The notes: generated by a model not told the origin, from the letters alone. A stretch of 5,062 bases of DNA from an uncultured Clostridium sp. (GCA_946575275.1 CAMNZV010000148.1:1-5062); one strand, 5' to 3'. Shown: positions 1 through 5,062, counted from the first letter of the stretch. A program made the numbers and translations.

Positions 1-6
1 AACTAA

Positions 7-42
7 ATTGCTTATATATAGTTTAATCTACATATAAGCAAT
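7..42 (-). terminator. Probable terminator hairpin downstream of cadA
   Basis: A perfect 11-bp inverted repeat (ATTGCTTATAT at 7-17 and ATATAAGCAAT at 32-42) with a 14-base loop lies 12 bases past the cadA stop codon. In the minus-strand transcript the stem is followed by UUUAGUU, a short and interrupted U-run. The stem is AT-rich, so as an intrinsic terminator it is weaker than the one at 2576-2609. Its position right after the last operon gene supports the call. It could also act as a 3'-end stabiliser. Confidence 0.6.
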
Positions 43-54
43 GTATACAAAATA

Positions 55-2133
55 TTATTTAATTTTTAACCCTCTCATAGAGTTGAATACTGCAATTAAA
101 GTTACACCAACATCTGCAAATACGCCTTCCCAAATATTTGCAAGTCCAAAGGTAGCTAATAGCAATACTAAGGCCTTAATTCCAAGAGAAAATATTATAT
201 TACTCCAAACAATCCCATTTACCTTTTTACCTATTTTTATGGCATCAACTATTGATGATGGTTCATCCTTCATTAACACAATATCAGCGGCTTCTATCGC
301 TGCATCTGAACCTATTCCTCCCATTGCAATTCCAATATCTGCCCTTGCAAGTACTGGTGCATCATTTATTCCATCACCTACAAAAGCAACTTTACCTATA
401 GCTTTTTCTATTATTTCTTCAAGTTTATTTACTTTATCTCCTGGTAGTAATTCAGAATATACCTTGTCAATTCCAAGGTCCCTTCCAATTTTTTCTGCAA
501 CCTTCTTATTGTCACCAGTAAGCATAACAACCTTTTTAATTCCATTATTTTTTAAAGCTTCTATTGCTTTTTTAGAATCTTCTTTAATTTCATCAGATAT
601 TATAAAGTAACCTTTATATTCATTATTAATGGCAACATTAATTAGTGTGCCTATACTATTAACCTTTGGAAATTCTATATTATTAGATTCCATTAATCTG
701 TCATTACCTAATAAAACCTTTGCTCCATTTATATTGGCTTTAACTCCATTACCACCAATTTCTTCATAGTTTGAAATTAAACTTTTATCAATTGTTCCTT
801 TATATTCTGCTGTTATTGACTTTGCTATTGGATGATTTGAAAAGCTTTCTCCATAAGCTGCTATTTCTATTAGTTCACCTTTGTCTATATTAATATTTTT
901 AATTTCAGTAACCTTAAAGTTACCCTTAGTTAAAGTTCCTGTTTTATCAAAAACAATTGTATCTACATCCTTTATTATTTCTAAGTAATTTCCACCCTTA
1001 ACTAAAACTCCTTTTTTTGAAGCTCCACCTATTCCTGCAAATAACCCTAATGGAATAGATATTACTAAAGCACAAGGACAAGAAACTACTAAGAATATTA
1101 AGCTTCTATATATCCAATCACTAAAAATTGCATCCTTTATTACTAGTGGTGGTATTATTGCAAGCAAAATTGCTAATATTACAACTATTGGAGTGTAATA
1201 TTTGGAAAACTTTGTAATGAACCTTTCTGTTTTAGCCTTTTTTGAAGTTGCATTTTCAACAAGTTCTAAAATTCTTGCAACTGTTGAATCTGAATACACT
1301 TTTATAACTCTTCCACGTACAACCTTATCTAAATTAATTGTTCCAGCTAAAAGTTCATCAGAAACATTTTTGTTTACCGGAAGAGATTCACCTGTTAATG
1401 CAGAGTTATCCACACTACAGCTACCTTCTATAATAATACAATCAAGGGGCACTCTTTCACCTGGTTTAATTAATATAGTATCATTAATTGAAACCTCCTC
1501 TGGAAGTACCTTTGATTCTGTACCATTTACAATTACATTTGCATATTCAGCCTTTATATCCATTAATGAGGATATAGATTTTCGAGATTTTCCAACTGCA
1601 TAGCTTTGAAACATTTCTCCAATTTCATAAAATACCATAACTGCTACAGCTTCTGGATATTCTTTAATTGCAAAAGCACCAATGGTGGCAATTGTCATTA
1701 AGAAATTTTCATCAAAAAAATCTCCTTTTATTAAATTTTTTACTGCACTTAATATAACACGTCCACCAACTAAAACATAAGCTGCTAAAAAAATAAATGG
1801 TGCATAAAAATTGTCCTCGCCTATTGTTATTGCAATAATATACACTATAATTCCAAGTATAATTGGTAACTTTACAAACTTTTCTTCTGATTCTTTACTG
1901 TTATCTTCAAAGTATTCTACAACAACATCAGGCTCTATTTCCTTAACTATACTTTTTATTTCATTAAAAACTTTATCCTTATTACTATCAAATGTAACAG
2001 TTAATTTTTGCAAGGTGAAATTAATGTCTGCATTATTAACATCCTTAAGTCCATTAACTTTTAATTCTATTTTTTGTGAACAATTTGCACAATCAAGACC
2101 CTTTAATCTTAATTTTAATTTTTTATCATGCAT
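55..2133 (-). CDS. cadA: Cadmium/zinc/lead-exporting P1B-type ATPase (CadA/ZntA family)
   Basis: This 692-residue membrane pump uses ATP hydrolysis to export divalent soft metals (Cd, Zn, Pb) from the cytoplasm. Visible in order: one N-terminal HMA metal-binding domain with GLDCANC (residues 12-18; C15, C18), about eight membrane helices, the actuator TGES (247-250), the transport-site SCPC (351-354), the phosphorylation motif DKTGT (396-400; D396 is phosphorylated), the P1B-specific HP pair (H434-P435), TGD (539-541) and GDGIND (586-591). K653 and the DVG aspartate D674 in the last helices match residues conserved in Zn/Cd/Pb pumps rather than Cu pumps. Length is normal for CadA with a single HMA domain, and there is no His-rich tail. 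The start is ATG 2133, with a GGGGGAG ribosome site 6 bases upstream. It lies 12 bases after cadC, so the two are co-transcribed and CadC should control it. Which metal is the main substrate cannot be read from the sequence. Confidence 0.96.
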   Translation of the reverse strand: MHDKKLKLRLKGLDCANCSQKIELKVNGLKDVNNADINFTLQKLTVTFDSNKDKVFNEIKSIVKEIEPDVVVEYFEDNSKESEEKFVKLPIILGIIVYIIAITIGEDNFYAPFIFLAAYVLVGGRVILSAVKNLIKGDFFDENFLMTIATIGAFAIKEYPEAVAVMVFYEIGEMFQSYAVGKSRKSISSLMDIKAEYANVIVNGTESKVLPEEVSINDTILIKPGERVPLDCIIIEGSCSVDNSALTGESLPVNKNVSDELLAGTINLDKVVRGRVIKVYSDSTVARILELVENATSKKAKTERFITKFSKYYTPIVVILAILLAIIPPLVIKDAIFSDWIYRSLIFLVVSCPCALVISIPLGLFAGIGGASKKGVLVKGGNYLEIIKDVDTIVFDKTGTLTKGNFKVTEIKNINIDKGELIEIAAYGESFSNHPIAKSITAEYKGTIDKSLISNYEEIGGNGVKANINGAKVLLGNDRLMESNNIEFPKVNSIGTLINVAINNEYKGYFIISDEIKEDSKKAIEALKNNGIKKVVMLTGDNKKVAEKIGRDLGIDKVYSELLPGDKVNKLEEIIEKAIGKVAFVGDGINDAPVLARADIGIAMGGIGSDAAIEAADIVLMKDEPSSIVDAIKIGKKVNGIVWSNIIFSLGIKALVLLLATFGLANIWEGVFADVGVTLIAVFNSMRGLKIK

Positions 2134-2145
2134 TAAAATCTCCCC

Positions 2146-2502
2146 CTATTCTGTAACATGGTTTAAACCTTCATCAAATATATGCTTAACATGTTCATCA
2201 TCTAATGAATAATAAACCACCTTTCCTTCTCTTCTAAACTTAACCAGTCTTGTAGCTTTTAATGTTCTAAGTTGATGGGAAATGGCTGACTGAGAAATGC
2301 CAAGAAGTGCAGCTAAATCACATACGCACATTTCTTGATTAAAAAGGGCGCATATAATCTTTATCCTAGTAGTATCCCCAAAAACTTTAAAAAATTCCGC
2401 TAAGTCATATAAAACTTCATCCTTTGGTATTTCACCCTTAACCTTTTTAATTACATCTTCATGTATTATAGTACAATTACAATTTTCTATAGAATTATTC
2501 AT
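2146..2502 (-). CDS. cadC: CadC-type metal-sensing repressor (ArsR/SmtB family)
   Basis: This 118-residue winged-helix repressor of the ArsR/SmtB family should hold the cad operon off until metal binds. The core runs from FFKVFGDTTRIKII (37-50) through CVCD (59-62) and the recognition helix ISQSAISHQLRTL (69-81) to the wing around 88-100. Candidate metal ligands fall at pI258 CadC positions plus one: C59 and C61 of the alpha3N site (C58/C60 in CadC), and D102, H104, H115 and E118 for the alpha5 site (D101, H103, H114, E117). The N-terminal cysteine pair is C8-x-C10 rather than C7/C11. I chose ATG 2502 because GGAGG sits 5 bases upstream of it; an in-frame TTG at 2514 would overlap that site and give four more residues. 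cadA follows 12 bases downstream. The operator at 2515-2538 implies autoregulation. Confidence 0.94.
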   Translation of the reverse strand: MNNSIENCNCTIIHEDVIKKVKGEIPKDEVLYDLAEFFKVFGDTTRIKIICALFNQEMCVCDLAALLGISQSAISHQLRTLKATRLVKFRREGKVVYYSLDDEHVKHIFDEGLNHVTE

Positions 2503-2507
2503 TTTTG

Positions 2508-2512
2508 CCTCC
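2508..2512 (-). promoter_or_regulatory. Ribosome binding site that sets the cadC start
   Basis: GGAGG on the minus strand, 5 bases before ATG 2502. It overlaps the only longer in-frame start (TTG at 2514), which decides in favour of the 118-residue protein. Confidence 0.85.
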
Positions 2513-2514
2513 AA

Positions 2515-2538
2515 TCATATGAGCATGTGTTCATTTGT
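2515..2538 (-). promoter_or_regulatory. Probable CadC operator palindrome
   Basis: On the plus strand, TCATATGAGCA and TGTTCATTTGT are imperfect inverted repeats separated by TG, matching at 8 of 11 paired positions. The TGAnCA...TGnTCA core resembles known ArsR/SmtB-family operators of the CadC/CzrA/SmtB type. It lies between the -10 box (2546-2551) and the cadC ribosome site, over the expected transcription start, so a bound repressor would block initiation. That CadC binds here is inferred from position and pattern. Confidence 0.75.
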
Positions 2539-2545
2539 TAATATC

Positions 2546-2574
2546 ATGATATGCTTCTAGATGTTTTATGTCAT
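2546..2574 (-). promoter_or_regulatory. cadCA promoter (-35 and -10)
   Basis: Minus-strand ATGACA (2574-2569; 5 of 6 to TTGACA) and TATCAT (2551-2546; 5 of 6 to TATAAT) are separated by exactly 17 bases, a good sigma-A-type promoter. The transcription start would fall near 2538-2540, at the edge of the operator. The -35 box begins only two bases after the T-run of the upstream terminator, so the cad operon is compactly insulated from its neighbour. Confidence 0.75.
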
Positions 2575-2604
2575 CAAAAAAACAACACCTAATTTCTAGA
2601 TGTT
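2555..2604. repeat. 11-bp direct repeat shared by terminator and cad promoter spacer
   Basis: TTCTAGATGTT (plus strand) occurs at 2555-2565, inside the -35/-10 spacer of the cad promoter, and again at 2594-2604, forming the 5' arm of the terminator hairpin in the minus-strand RNA. The copies are exact and start 39 bases apart. It may be a small local duplication; no function is implied by the repeat itself. Confidence 0.7.
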
Positions 2605-2609
2605 GCTTT
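2576..2609 (-). terminator. Intrinsic terminator after the PLC-like gene
   Basis: In the minus-strand RNA, CAACATCT (2605-2598) pairs with AGGTGTTG (2590-2583) around a 7-base loop, with one G-U pair. Seven T residues (2582-2576) follow directly. A-U and G-U pairs between the flanking bases can lengthen the stem. It starts 9 bases after the stop codon of the PLC-like gene, and is the clearest terminator in the window. Confidence 0.85.
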
Positions 2610-2613
2610 CAAA

Positions 2614-3195
2614 TTATACTGCTTTTCTTTCAACATTATATTGATTAATATAAATTTGTTTTAAAATCATATTTACAATACTATTACATACAAAATATGA
2701 GTATTCAAGATCTCTAATATATCCTTTTTCTTCTTCATATTCTTTTATATTATTTTTTATAAATTCACTAATTTCATGTAATTGTAAGTCATTATTTATT
2801 CTAGTTTGTGGTATATATGATTTTGCTATTTTTGCTAAAGCATTTTCATATTTCACATGTCTTTTTAAAGCAATTTTAAATTCCCACCTTTGATTATGTG
2901 GCAAACAAAAATAATCACATACAAAGTGGCAAATTACTCCCAATTCTCCACTAAATCTTTTTTGTCCAAAATCACTATAAATTTCTGATATAGATAAGCT
3001 TCCTAATTCTTTAATTTTATCAATAATCATTTCAATGCTTTCATCATAATAATGTTTTTTAAATTTATATTTAGATGCACAATCTGGTTTAAGGTTACCC
3101 CACATAAATCTAGTTTTATGAATAAATGAATAATTACCCTCATTTACTTGATTAATTATATTATTGGCCATAATCATGTGAGTATTCATTAACAC
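2614..3195 (-). CDS. Zinc-dependent phospholipase C family protein, cytosolic form
   Basis: This 193-residue, largely helical protein resembles the zinc-dependent phospholipase C family (catalytic fold of Clostridium alpha-toxin and B. cereus PLC). H90-x3-D94-x5-H100 has the same spacing as H126/D130/H136 of alpha-toxin. H113-x3-E117 matches H148-x3-E152. H6, D38 (in GNLKPD) and H48 are candidates for the remaining ligands, so a trinuclear metal site is plausible. There is no signal peptide, no N-terminal Trp ligand and no C2-like domain, so it is probably cytosolic and not a secreted toxin; substrate and activity are unknown. The start is uncertain. GTG 3195 lies 11 bases after a GAGG site; ATG 3189 is also possible (17 bases), while GTG 3204 is too close to it. 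The stop is followed by an intrinsic terminator. There is no terminator between it and manC, but candidate promoters precede it. Confidence 0.8.
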   Translation of the reverse strand: MLMNTHMIMANNIINQVNEGNYSFIHKTRFMWGNLKPDCASKYKFKKHYYDESIEMIIDKIKELGSLSISEIYSDFGQKRFSGELGVICHFVCDYFCLPHNQRWEFKIALKRHVKYENALAKIAKSYIPQTRINNDLQLHEISEFIKNNIKEYEEEKGYIRDLEYSYFVCNSIVNMILKQIYINQYNVERKAV

Positions 3196-3229
3196 ATTTA
3201 ACACATCCTCTTGAATTAACTTTATTCTT

Positions 3230-3277
3230 ATTATAATACTTTTACTAAATTTATACCATATTTTTTTATTTCTTCAA
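3230..3277 (-). promoter_or_regulatory. Candidate promoter(s) for the PLC-like gene
   Basis: In the gap after manC, minus-strand TTGAAG (3277-3272) and TATAAA (3255-3250) are 16 bases apart, a fair sigma-A-type match. A perfect TATAAT follows at 3235-3230 but has no good -35 at the right distance. The region is so AT-rich that chance matches are likely. Either element would make the gene independent of manC. Confidence 0.45.
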
Positions 3278-3278
3278 T

Positions 3279-4346
3279 TTATAAATAATTCTTATATTTC
3301 ATACTTTTGCCTAAATTATTTAAGAGGTGTTTTATTTCCTGATCCCTATTTTTATCCATAACTAATATAACATCTCCAGCATCTACAACAACTAAATCCT
3401 TTATTCCTAGTCCAATAATTAAATTTTTCTCACCAAATATTGAACAATTCTCACAATCCTCTAAAAATACTCCTTCTGAGACCCTATTATTTAAATCTTC
3501 CTTTAAAAATCTGCTTAATGCATTAAAACTGCCTATATCGTCCCATTGAAAATCGCATTTTATAACATATGCTTTTCTTGTTTTTTGCATAACACCAAAA
3601 TCAATAGATATACCATCTATTAATTTATATTGCTCTCTTATTACCTGCTGCTCATCCTCTTCACCTAAATGCTTATATATTTCCATTAAAGATTTATGCA
3701 TTTCTGGTAAATATTTTTGTATTTCTCGTAAGATAACATCAGCTCTAAAGACAAACATACCTGAATTCCACAGGTAGGTCCCTTTTATTAGAAAATCCTT
3801 TGCAACTTCTAGGTTTGGTTTTTCAGTAAACCTTGTAACTTTATAGGTTGAAATATCCCCTACAATTCTGTCTCCCATCTCTATATAGCCATAGCCTGTT
3901 TCTGGCCTTGATGGTTCCATTCCAAGAGTAATAATGCCTCTTTTCTTATTAGCTAAATCAACTGCCTGCCTTAAGACATTATTATATTCTCTTTCACCTT
4001 CTATATAGTGATCAGAGGGTAATACTACCATAACAGCATCCCCATCTTTTTTTAAAAGCTTTACTGCTGAAAGACCTATACACGTTGCAGTTTCTTTATT
4101 ATATGGTTCTGTAAATATATTTTCTTCTTTAGAATCCTTTAATTCTTCAAGTATCTTTTCCTTATAATTCTCATTTGTTATAACATATATATTTTCATTA
4201 TTGATTAATGGTTTTATTCTTTCAACAGTATTTACCAAAAAGCTCTTTTCATTAATTATTTTTAAAAATTGTTTTGGCTCATTTGAACGCGATAATGGAT
4301 ATAACCTACTTCCCTTTCCTCCTGCTAATATAAGCCCGTATATCAA
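3279..4346 (-). CDS. manC: Mannose-1-phosphate guanylyltransferase (GDP-mannose pyrophosphorylase)
   Basis: This 355-residue cytosolic nucleotidyltransferase should make GDP-mannose and pyrophosphate from mannose-1-phosphate and GTP, supplying mannose (or fucose-type sugars) for surface glycans. Visible motifs: the nucleotide-binding LAGGKGSRLYPLSR (7-20) with PKQF (24-27), LPSDHY (109-114, metal-binding Asp), ETGYGYI (149-155), the sugar-phosphate motif FTEKP (173-177), WNSGMF (193-198), SIDFGVM (247-253) and WDDIGS (268-273). The C-terminal part around 305-345 matches the usual small tail. The length fits the single-domain enzyme; the phosphomannose isomerase cupin domain of bifunctional ManC/AlgA is absent. 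Translation starts at TTG 4346, directly after an in-frame stop codon, so no longer start exists; GGAG lies 10 bases upstream. No glycan or other sugar-nucleotide genes are in the window. Specificity for GDP-mannose over another NDP-sugar is inferred from the overall motif pattern. Confidence 0.92.
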   Translation of the reverse strand: MIYGLILAGGKGSRLYPLSRSNEPKQFLKIINEKSFLVNTVERIKPLINNENIYVITNENYKEKILEELKDSKEENIFTEPYNKETATCIGLSAVKLLKKDGDAVMVVLPSDHYIEGEREYNNVLRQAVDLANKKRGIITLGMEPSRPETGYGYIEMGDRIVGDISTYKVTRFTEKPNLEVAKDFLIKGTYLWNSGMFVFRADVILREIQKYLPEMHKSLMEIYKHLGEEDEQQVIREQYKLIDGISIDFGVMQKTRKAYVIKCDFQWDDIGSFNALSRFLKEDLNNRVSEGVFLEDCENCSIFGEKNLIIGLGIKDLVVVDAGDVILVMDKNRDQEIKHLLNNLGKSMKYKNYL

Positions 4347-4356
4347 TTAGTTTCAA

Positions 4357-4360
4357 CTCC
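4357..4360 (-). promoter_or_regulatory. Ribosome binding site supporting the TTG start of manC
   Basis: GGAG on the minus strand, 10 bases before TTG 4346. The codon just before that TTG is TAA in frame, so this TTG is the first usable start; the protein then begins MIYGLILAGG, as expected for the family. A weak start codon with a modest ribosome site suggests modest translation. Confidence 0.7.
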
Positions 4361-4384
4361 AGGTATTATTTTTCACTAGTATAT

Positions 4385-4414
4385 AATATGACAAACTTAT
4401 AGCTTTGTGATATT
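4385..4414. promoter_or_regulatory. 30-bp hyphenated palindrome over the manC -10 box
   Basis: AATATGACAAA (4385-4395) and TTTGTGATATT (4404-4414) are inverted repeats matching at 10 of 11 positions, with an 8-base centre that contains the -10 element of the manC promoter. The position and symmetry suit an operator for a dimeric repressor. I do not recognise the motif as belonging to a particular regulator family. Confidence 0.5.
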
Positions 4415-4425
4415 TTAAATGTCAA
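4396..4425 (-). promoter_or_regulatory. manC promoter
   Basis: A perfect TTGACA (4425-4420) and TATAAG (4401-4396; 5 of 6) on the minus strand are separated by 18 bases. The transcription start would fall near 4388-4390, giving a leader of about 45 bases, too short for a typical riboswitch. Confidence 0.7.
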
Positions 4426-4454
4426 TTATATATAATGTATATTCAATTAATATC

Positions 4455-4509
4455 AGCACTAAAGTAGAACGTATTCTTTCCTACGATATATTAACCTAGT
4501 GCTTTTTTT
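4455..4509. repeat. Inverted repeat with T-run, at the end of the membrane-protein gene
   Basis: AGCACTA (4455-4461) and TAGTGCT (4497-4503) are perfect inverted repeats 35 bases apart, and the right arm overlaps the stop codon of the membrane-protein gene (4498-4496). On the plus strand seven T residues follow (4503-4509), the layout of a terminator reading rightward, against all genes here. Read leftward, the hairpin lacks a U-run after its 3' arm. A smaller inner stem (minus strand GTAGGA with TTCTAC) is possible. It may be a poor terminator for the membrane gene, a bidirectional or antisense terminator, or chance. Confidence 0.45.
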
Positions 4510-4888
4510 CATATATACTAAAAAAACAAAAAAATACTACATTATTTAATAATATACCAACCGCCATTATTGCAGCAGGTACCCAATATTCCAAAACAGA
4601 AAAAACTATTAAAATAGTTGTAAATATAAATGTTGTAACCATCTTAGTTGATTCAGATGCCTTGCCTCTAATTAAAATATTTCTCTCATCTGATTCAGCT
4701 ATTTTAAATTCATCATCTTCATCCACATATTTATTTATTGTTTTATAAATCAAATAACATAATGTTAAAAAAAGCACAATAGAAAGCACAATAGATATTA
4801 TTTTATTTTCATATATTATTGGAATAACCACCATTCCTATATAACACAAAATGGCTAATATAACGTATCTATTAATCTTCTTTTTCAT
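4496..4888 (-). CDS. Four-helix membrane protein, partner of the HTH regulator
   Basis: This small integral membrane protein of 130 residues has no function I can name. Likely membrane helices are at about 8-26, 29-48, 82-99 and 102-125. The first two and last two helices are separated by a charged loop (49-81) with the acidic VDEDDE and the segment ESDERNILIRGKASE. DERN..IR.KA-type loops occur in small membrane proteins encoded next to Cro/C1-type regulators in Firmicutes and archaea (DUF2178-like). That family link is from memory and tentative. The start is ATG 4888, with AAAGGAG 8 bases upstream (4897-4903); longer in-frame starts at 4906 (ATG) and 4924 (TTG) lack such a site. The gene overlaps the end of the upstream regulator gene by 17 bases, so the two are probably translationally coupled and work together. 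Confidence 0.8.
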   Translation of the reverse strand: MKKKINRYVILAILCYIGMVVIPIIYENKIISIVLSIVLFLTLCYLIYKTINKYVDEDDEFKIAESDERNILIRGKASESTKMVTTFIFTTILIVFSVLEYWVPAAIMAVGILLNNVVFFCFFSIYEKKH

Positions 4889-5062
4889 TTTCAACACTCC
4901 TTTCATAAATAAATATTTCTTCAATTGGCATTTTAAAAAAGCGTGATATTTTAAATGCTAATTCTAGAGATGGGTTATATCTACAATTTTCTAAAGATAT
5001 AATTGTTCGTCTTGTAACTCCTAACTTCTTTGCAAATTCCTCCTGACTAATCCCCTCTTTCT
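4872..5062 (-). CDS. Cro/C1-type helix-turn-helix regulator, 3' part
   Basis: The visible 62 codons encode nearly all of a small HTH DNA-binding protein; the first roughly ten residues lie beyond the window edge. In the visible numbering, ISQEEFAKKLGVTRRTIISLE (residues 4-24) holds the helix-turn-helix. NPSLELAFKISRFFKMPIEEIF (29-50) is the usual C-terminal helix pair of the XRE/HTH_3 family, followed by a short charged tail ending in EKED. There is no ligand-binding domain, and the length fits the compact one-domain regulators of about 65-75 residues. The stop TAA (4874-4872) lies inside the membrane-protein gene that follows, a 17-base overlap. It probably regulates its own operon; the promoter and any operator are outside the window. 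Confidence 0.9.
   Translation of the reverse strand, partial: KEGISQEEFAKKLGVTRRTIISLENCRYNPSLELAFKISRFFKMPIEEIFIYERSVENEKED
4897..4903 (-). promoter_or_regulatory. Ribosome binding site that sets the membrane-protein start
   Basis: AAAGGAG on the minus strand, 8 bases before ATG 4888, inside the coding sequence of the HTH regulator. It decides for the 130-residue protein over longer versions and supports translational coupling. Confidence 0.85.

Noticed and set aside
41..610. Plus-strand open frame of 189 codons
   Set aside because: It lies antisense to the cadA 3' end, where cadA has all its expected motifs. It is rich in Ser, Ile, Pro and Thr, as expected for the complement of an AT-rich gene, and has no recognisable domain. 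Its first codons also fall in the terminator hairpin.
55..2133. Copper-type P1B ATPase
   Set aside because: The CPC motif alone would allow it, but the terminal DVG aspartate and lysine in the last helices and the adjacent CadC repressor fit a Zn/Cd/Pb pump.
1202..2212. Plus-strand open frames at 1202-1603 and 1811-2212
   Set aside because: Both are antisense to cadA (the second also to cadC), show no protein family features, and are explained by the composition of the real genes.
2614..3195. Secreted alpha-toxin-type phospholipase (virulence factor)
   Set aside because: There is no signal peptide, no N-terminal Trp ligand and no C-terminal membrane-binding domain; the protein is about half the length of alpha-toxin.
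4347..4495. Riboswitch or T-box leader ahead of manC
   Set aside because: The promoter at 4396-4425 leaves a leader of only about 45 bases. I see no conserved riboswitch core, T-box sequence or terminator hairpin before the start codon.
4889..4924. Longer start for the membrane protein (TTG 4924 or ATG 4906)
   Set aside because: Neither has a well-placed ribosome site. The strong AAAGGAG at 4897-4903 points to ATG 4888, and the longer versions would lengthen the overlap with the regulator gene.
4496..5062. Toxin-antitoxin pair formed by the HTH and membrane proteins
   Set aside because: Small HTH proteins are common antitoxins, but the partner has four helices and a conserved-looking charged loop, unlike the short single-helix membrane toxins. 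The pair fits a regulator with a membrane partner at least as well.

Overview
The window is strongly AT-rich, and every gene I can support lies on the minus strand. Base composition, AT-rich codons, the TTG and GTG starts beside the usual ATG starts, strong purine-rich Shine-Dalgarno sites and the protein families all point to a low-GC Firmicute, most likely a Clostridium or close relative. This is inferred from sequence style, not from a database match. There are no rRNA, tRNA, CRISPR or insertion-sequence features, and no gene-free stretch longer than about 150 bases.

In the direction of transcription (high to low coordinates) the layout is as follows. (1) 5062-4872: the 3' part of a small Cro/C1-type helix-turn-helix regulator, cut by the window edge. 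It overlaps by 17 bases (2) 4888-4496, a four-helix membrane protein with a DERN...IR.KA segment; the two look translationally coupled. (3) A 149-base gap with a large inverted repeat next to the membrane-protein stop and a good promoter overlapped by a 30-bp hyphenated palindrome. (4) 4346-3279: a single-domain mannose-1-phosphate guanylyltransferase (GDP-mannose synthesis) starting at TTG. (5) 3195-2614: a cytosolic member of the zinc-dependent phospholipase C family that keeps almost all the zinc ligands of clostridial alpha-toxin/Bacillus cereus PLC but has no signal peptide. It is followed by a clear intrinsic terminator. (6) A two-gene metal-efflux operon, cadC (2502-2146) and cadA (2133-55), with promoter, operator and probable terminator all visible.

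The best-understood unit is the cad operon. The ArsR/SmtB-type repressor CadC should sit on the palindrome at 2515-2538, just downstream of its -10 box. It should release when Cd, Pb or Zn binds, allowing expression of the P1B-type ATPase that pumps the metal out. CadC carries candidate ligands for both metal sites known in the pI258 protein. The manC and PLC-like genes are same-strand neighbours with no terminator between them, so read-through is possible, but each has its own candidate promoter and no shared pathway is evident.

I do not see a convincing new multi-gene system. The points most worth checking are the palindrome on the manC -10 box, the intracellular PLC-fold protein with its metal site intact, the CxC variant of the CadC N-terminal ligand pair, and the hairpin with a T-tract oriented against the genes near 4455-4509.
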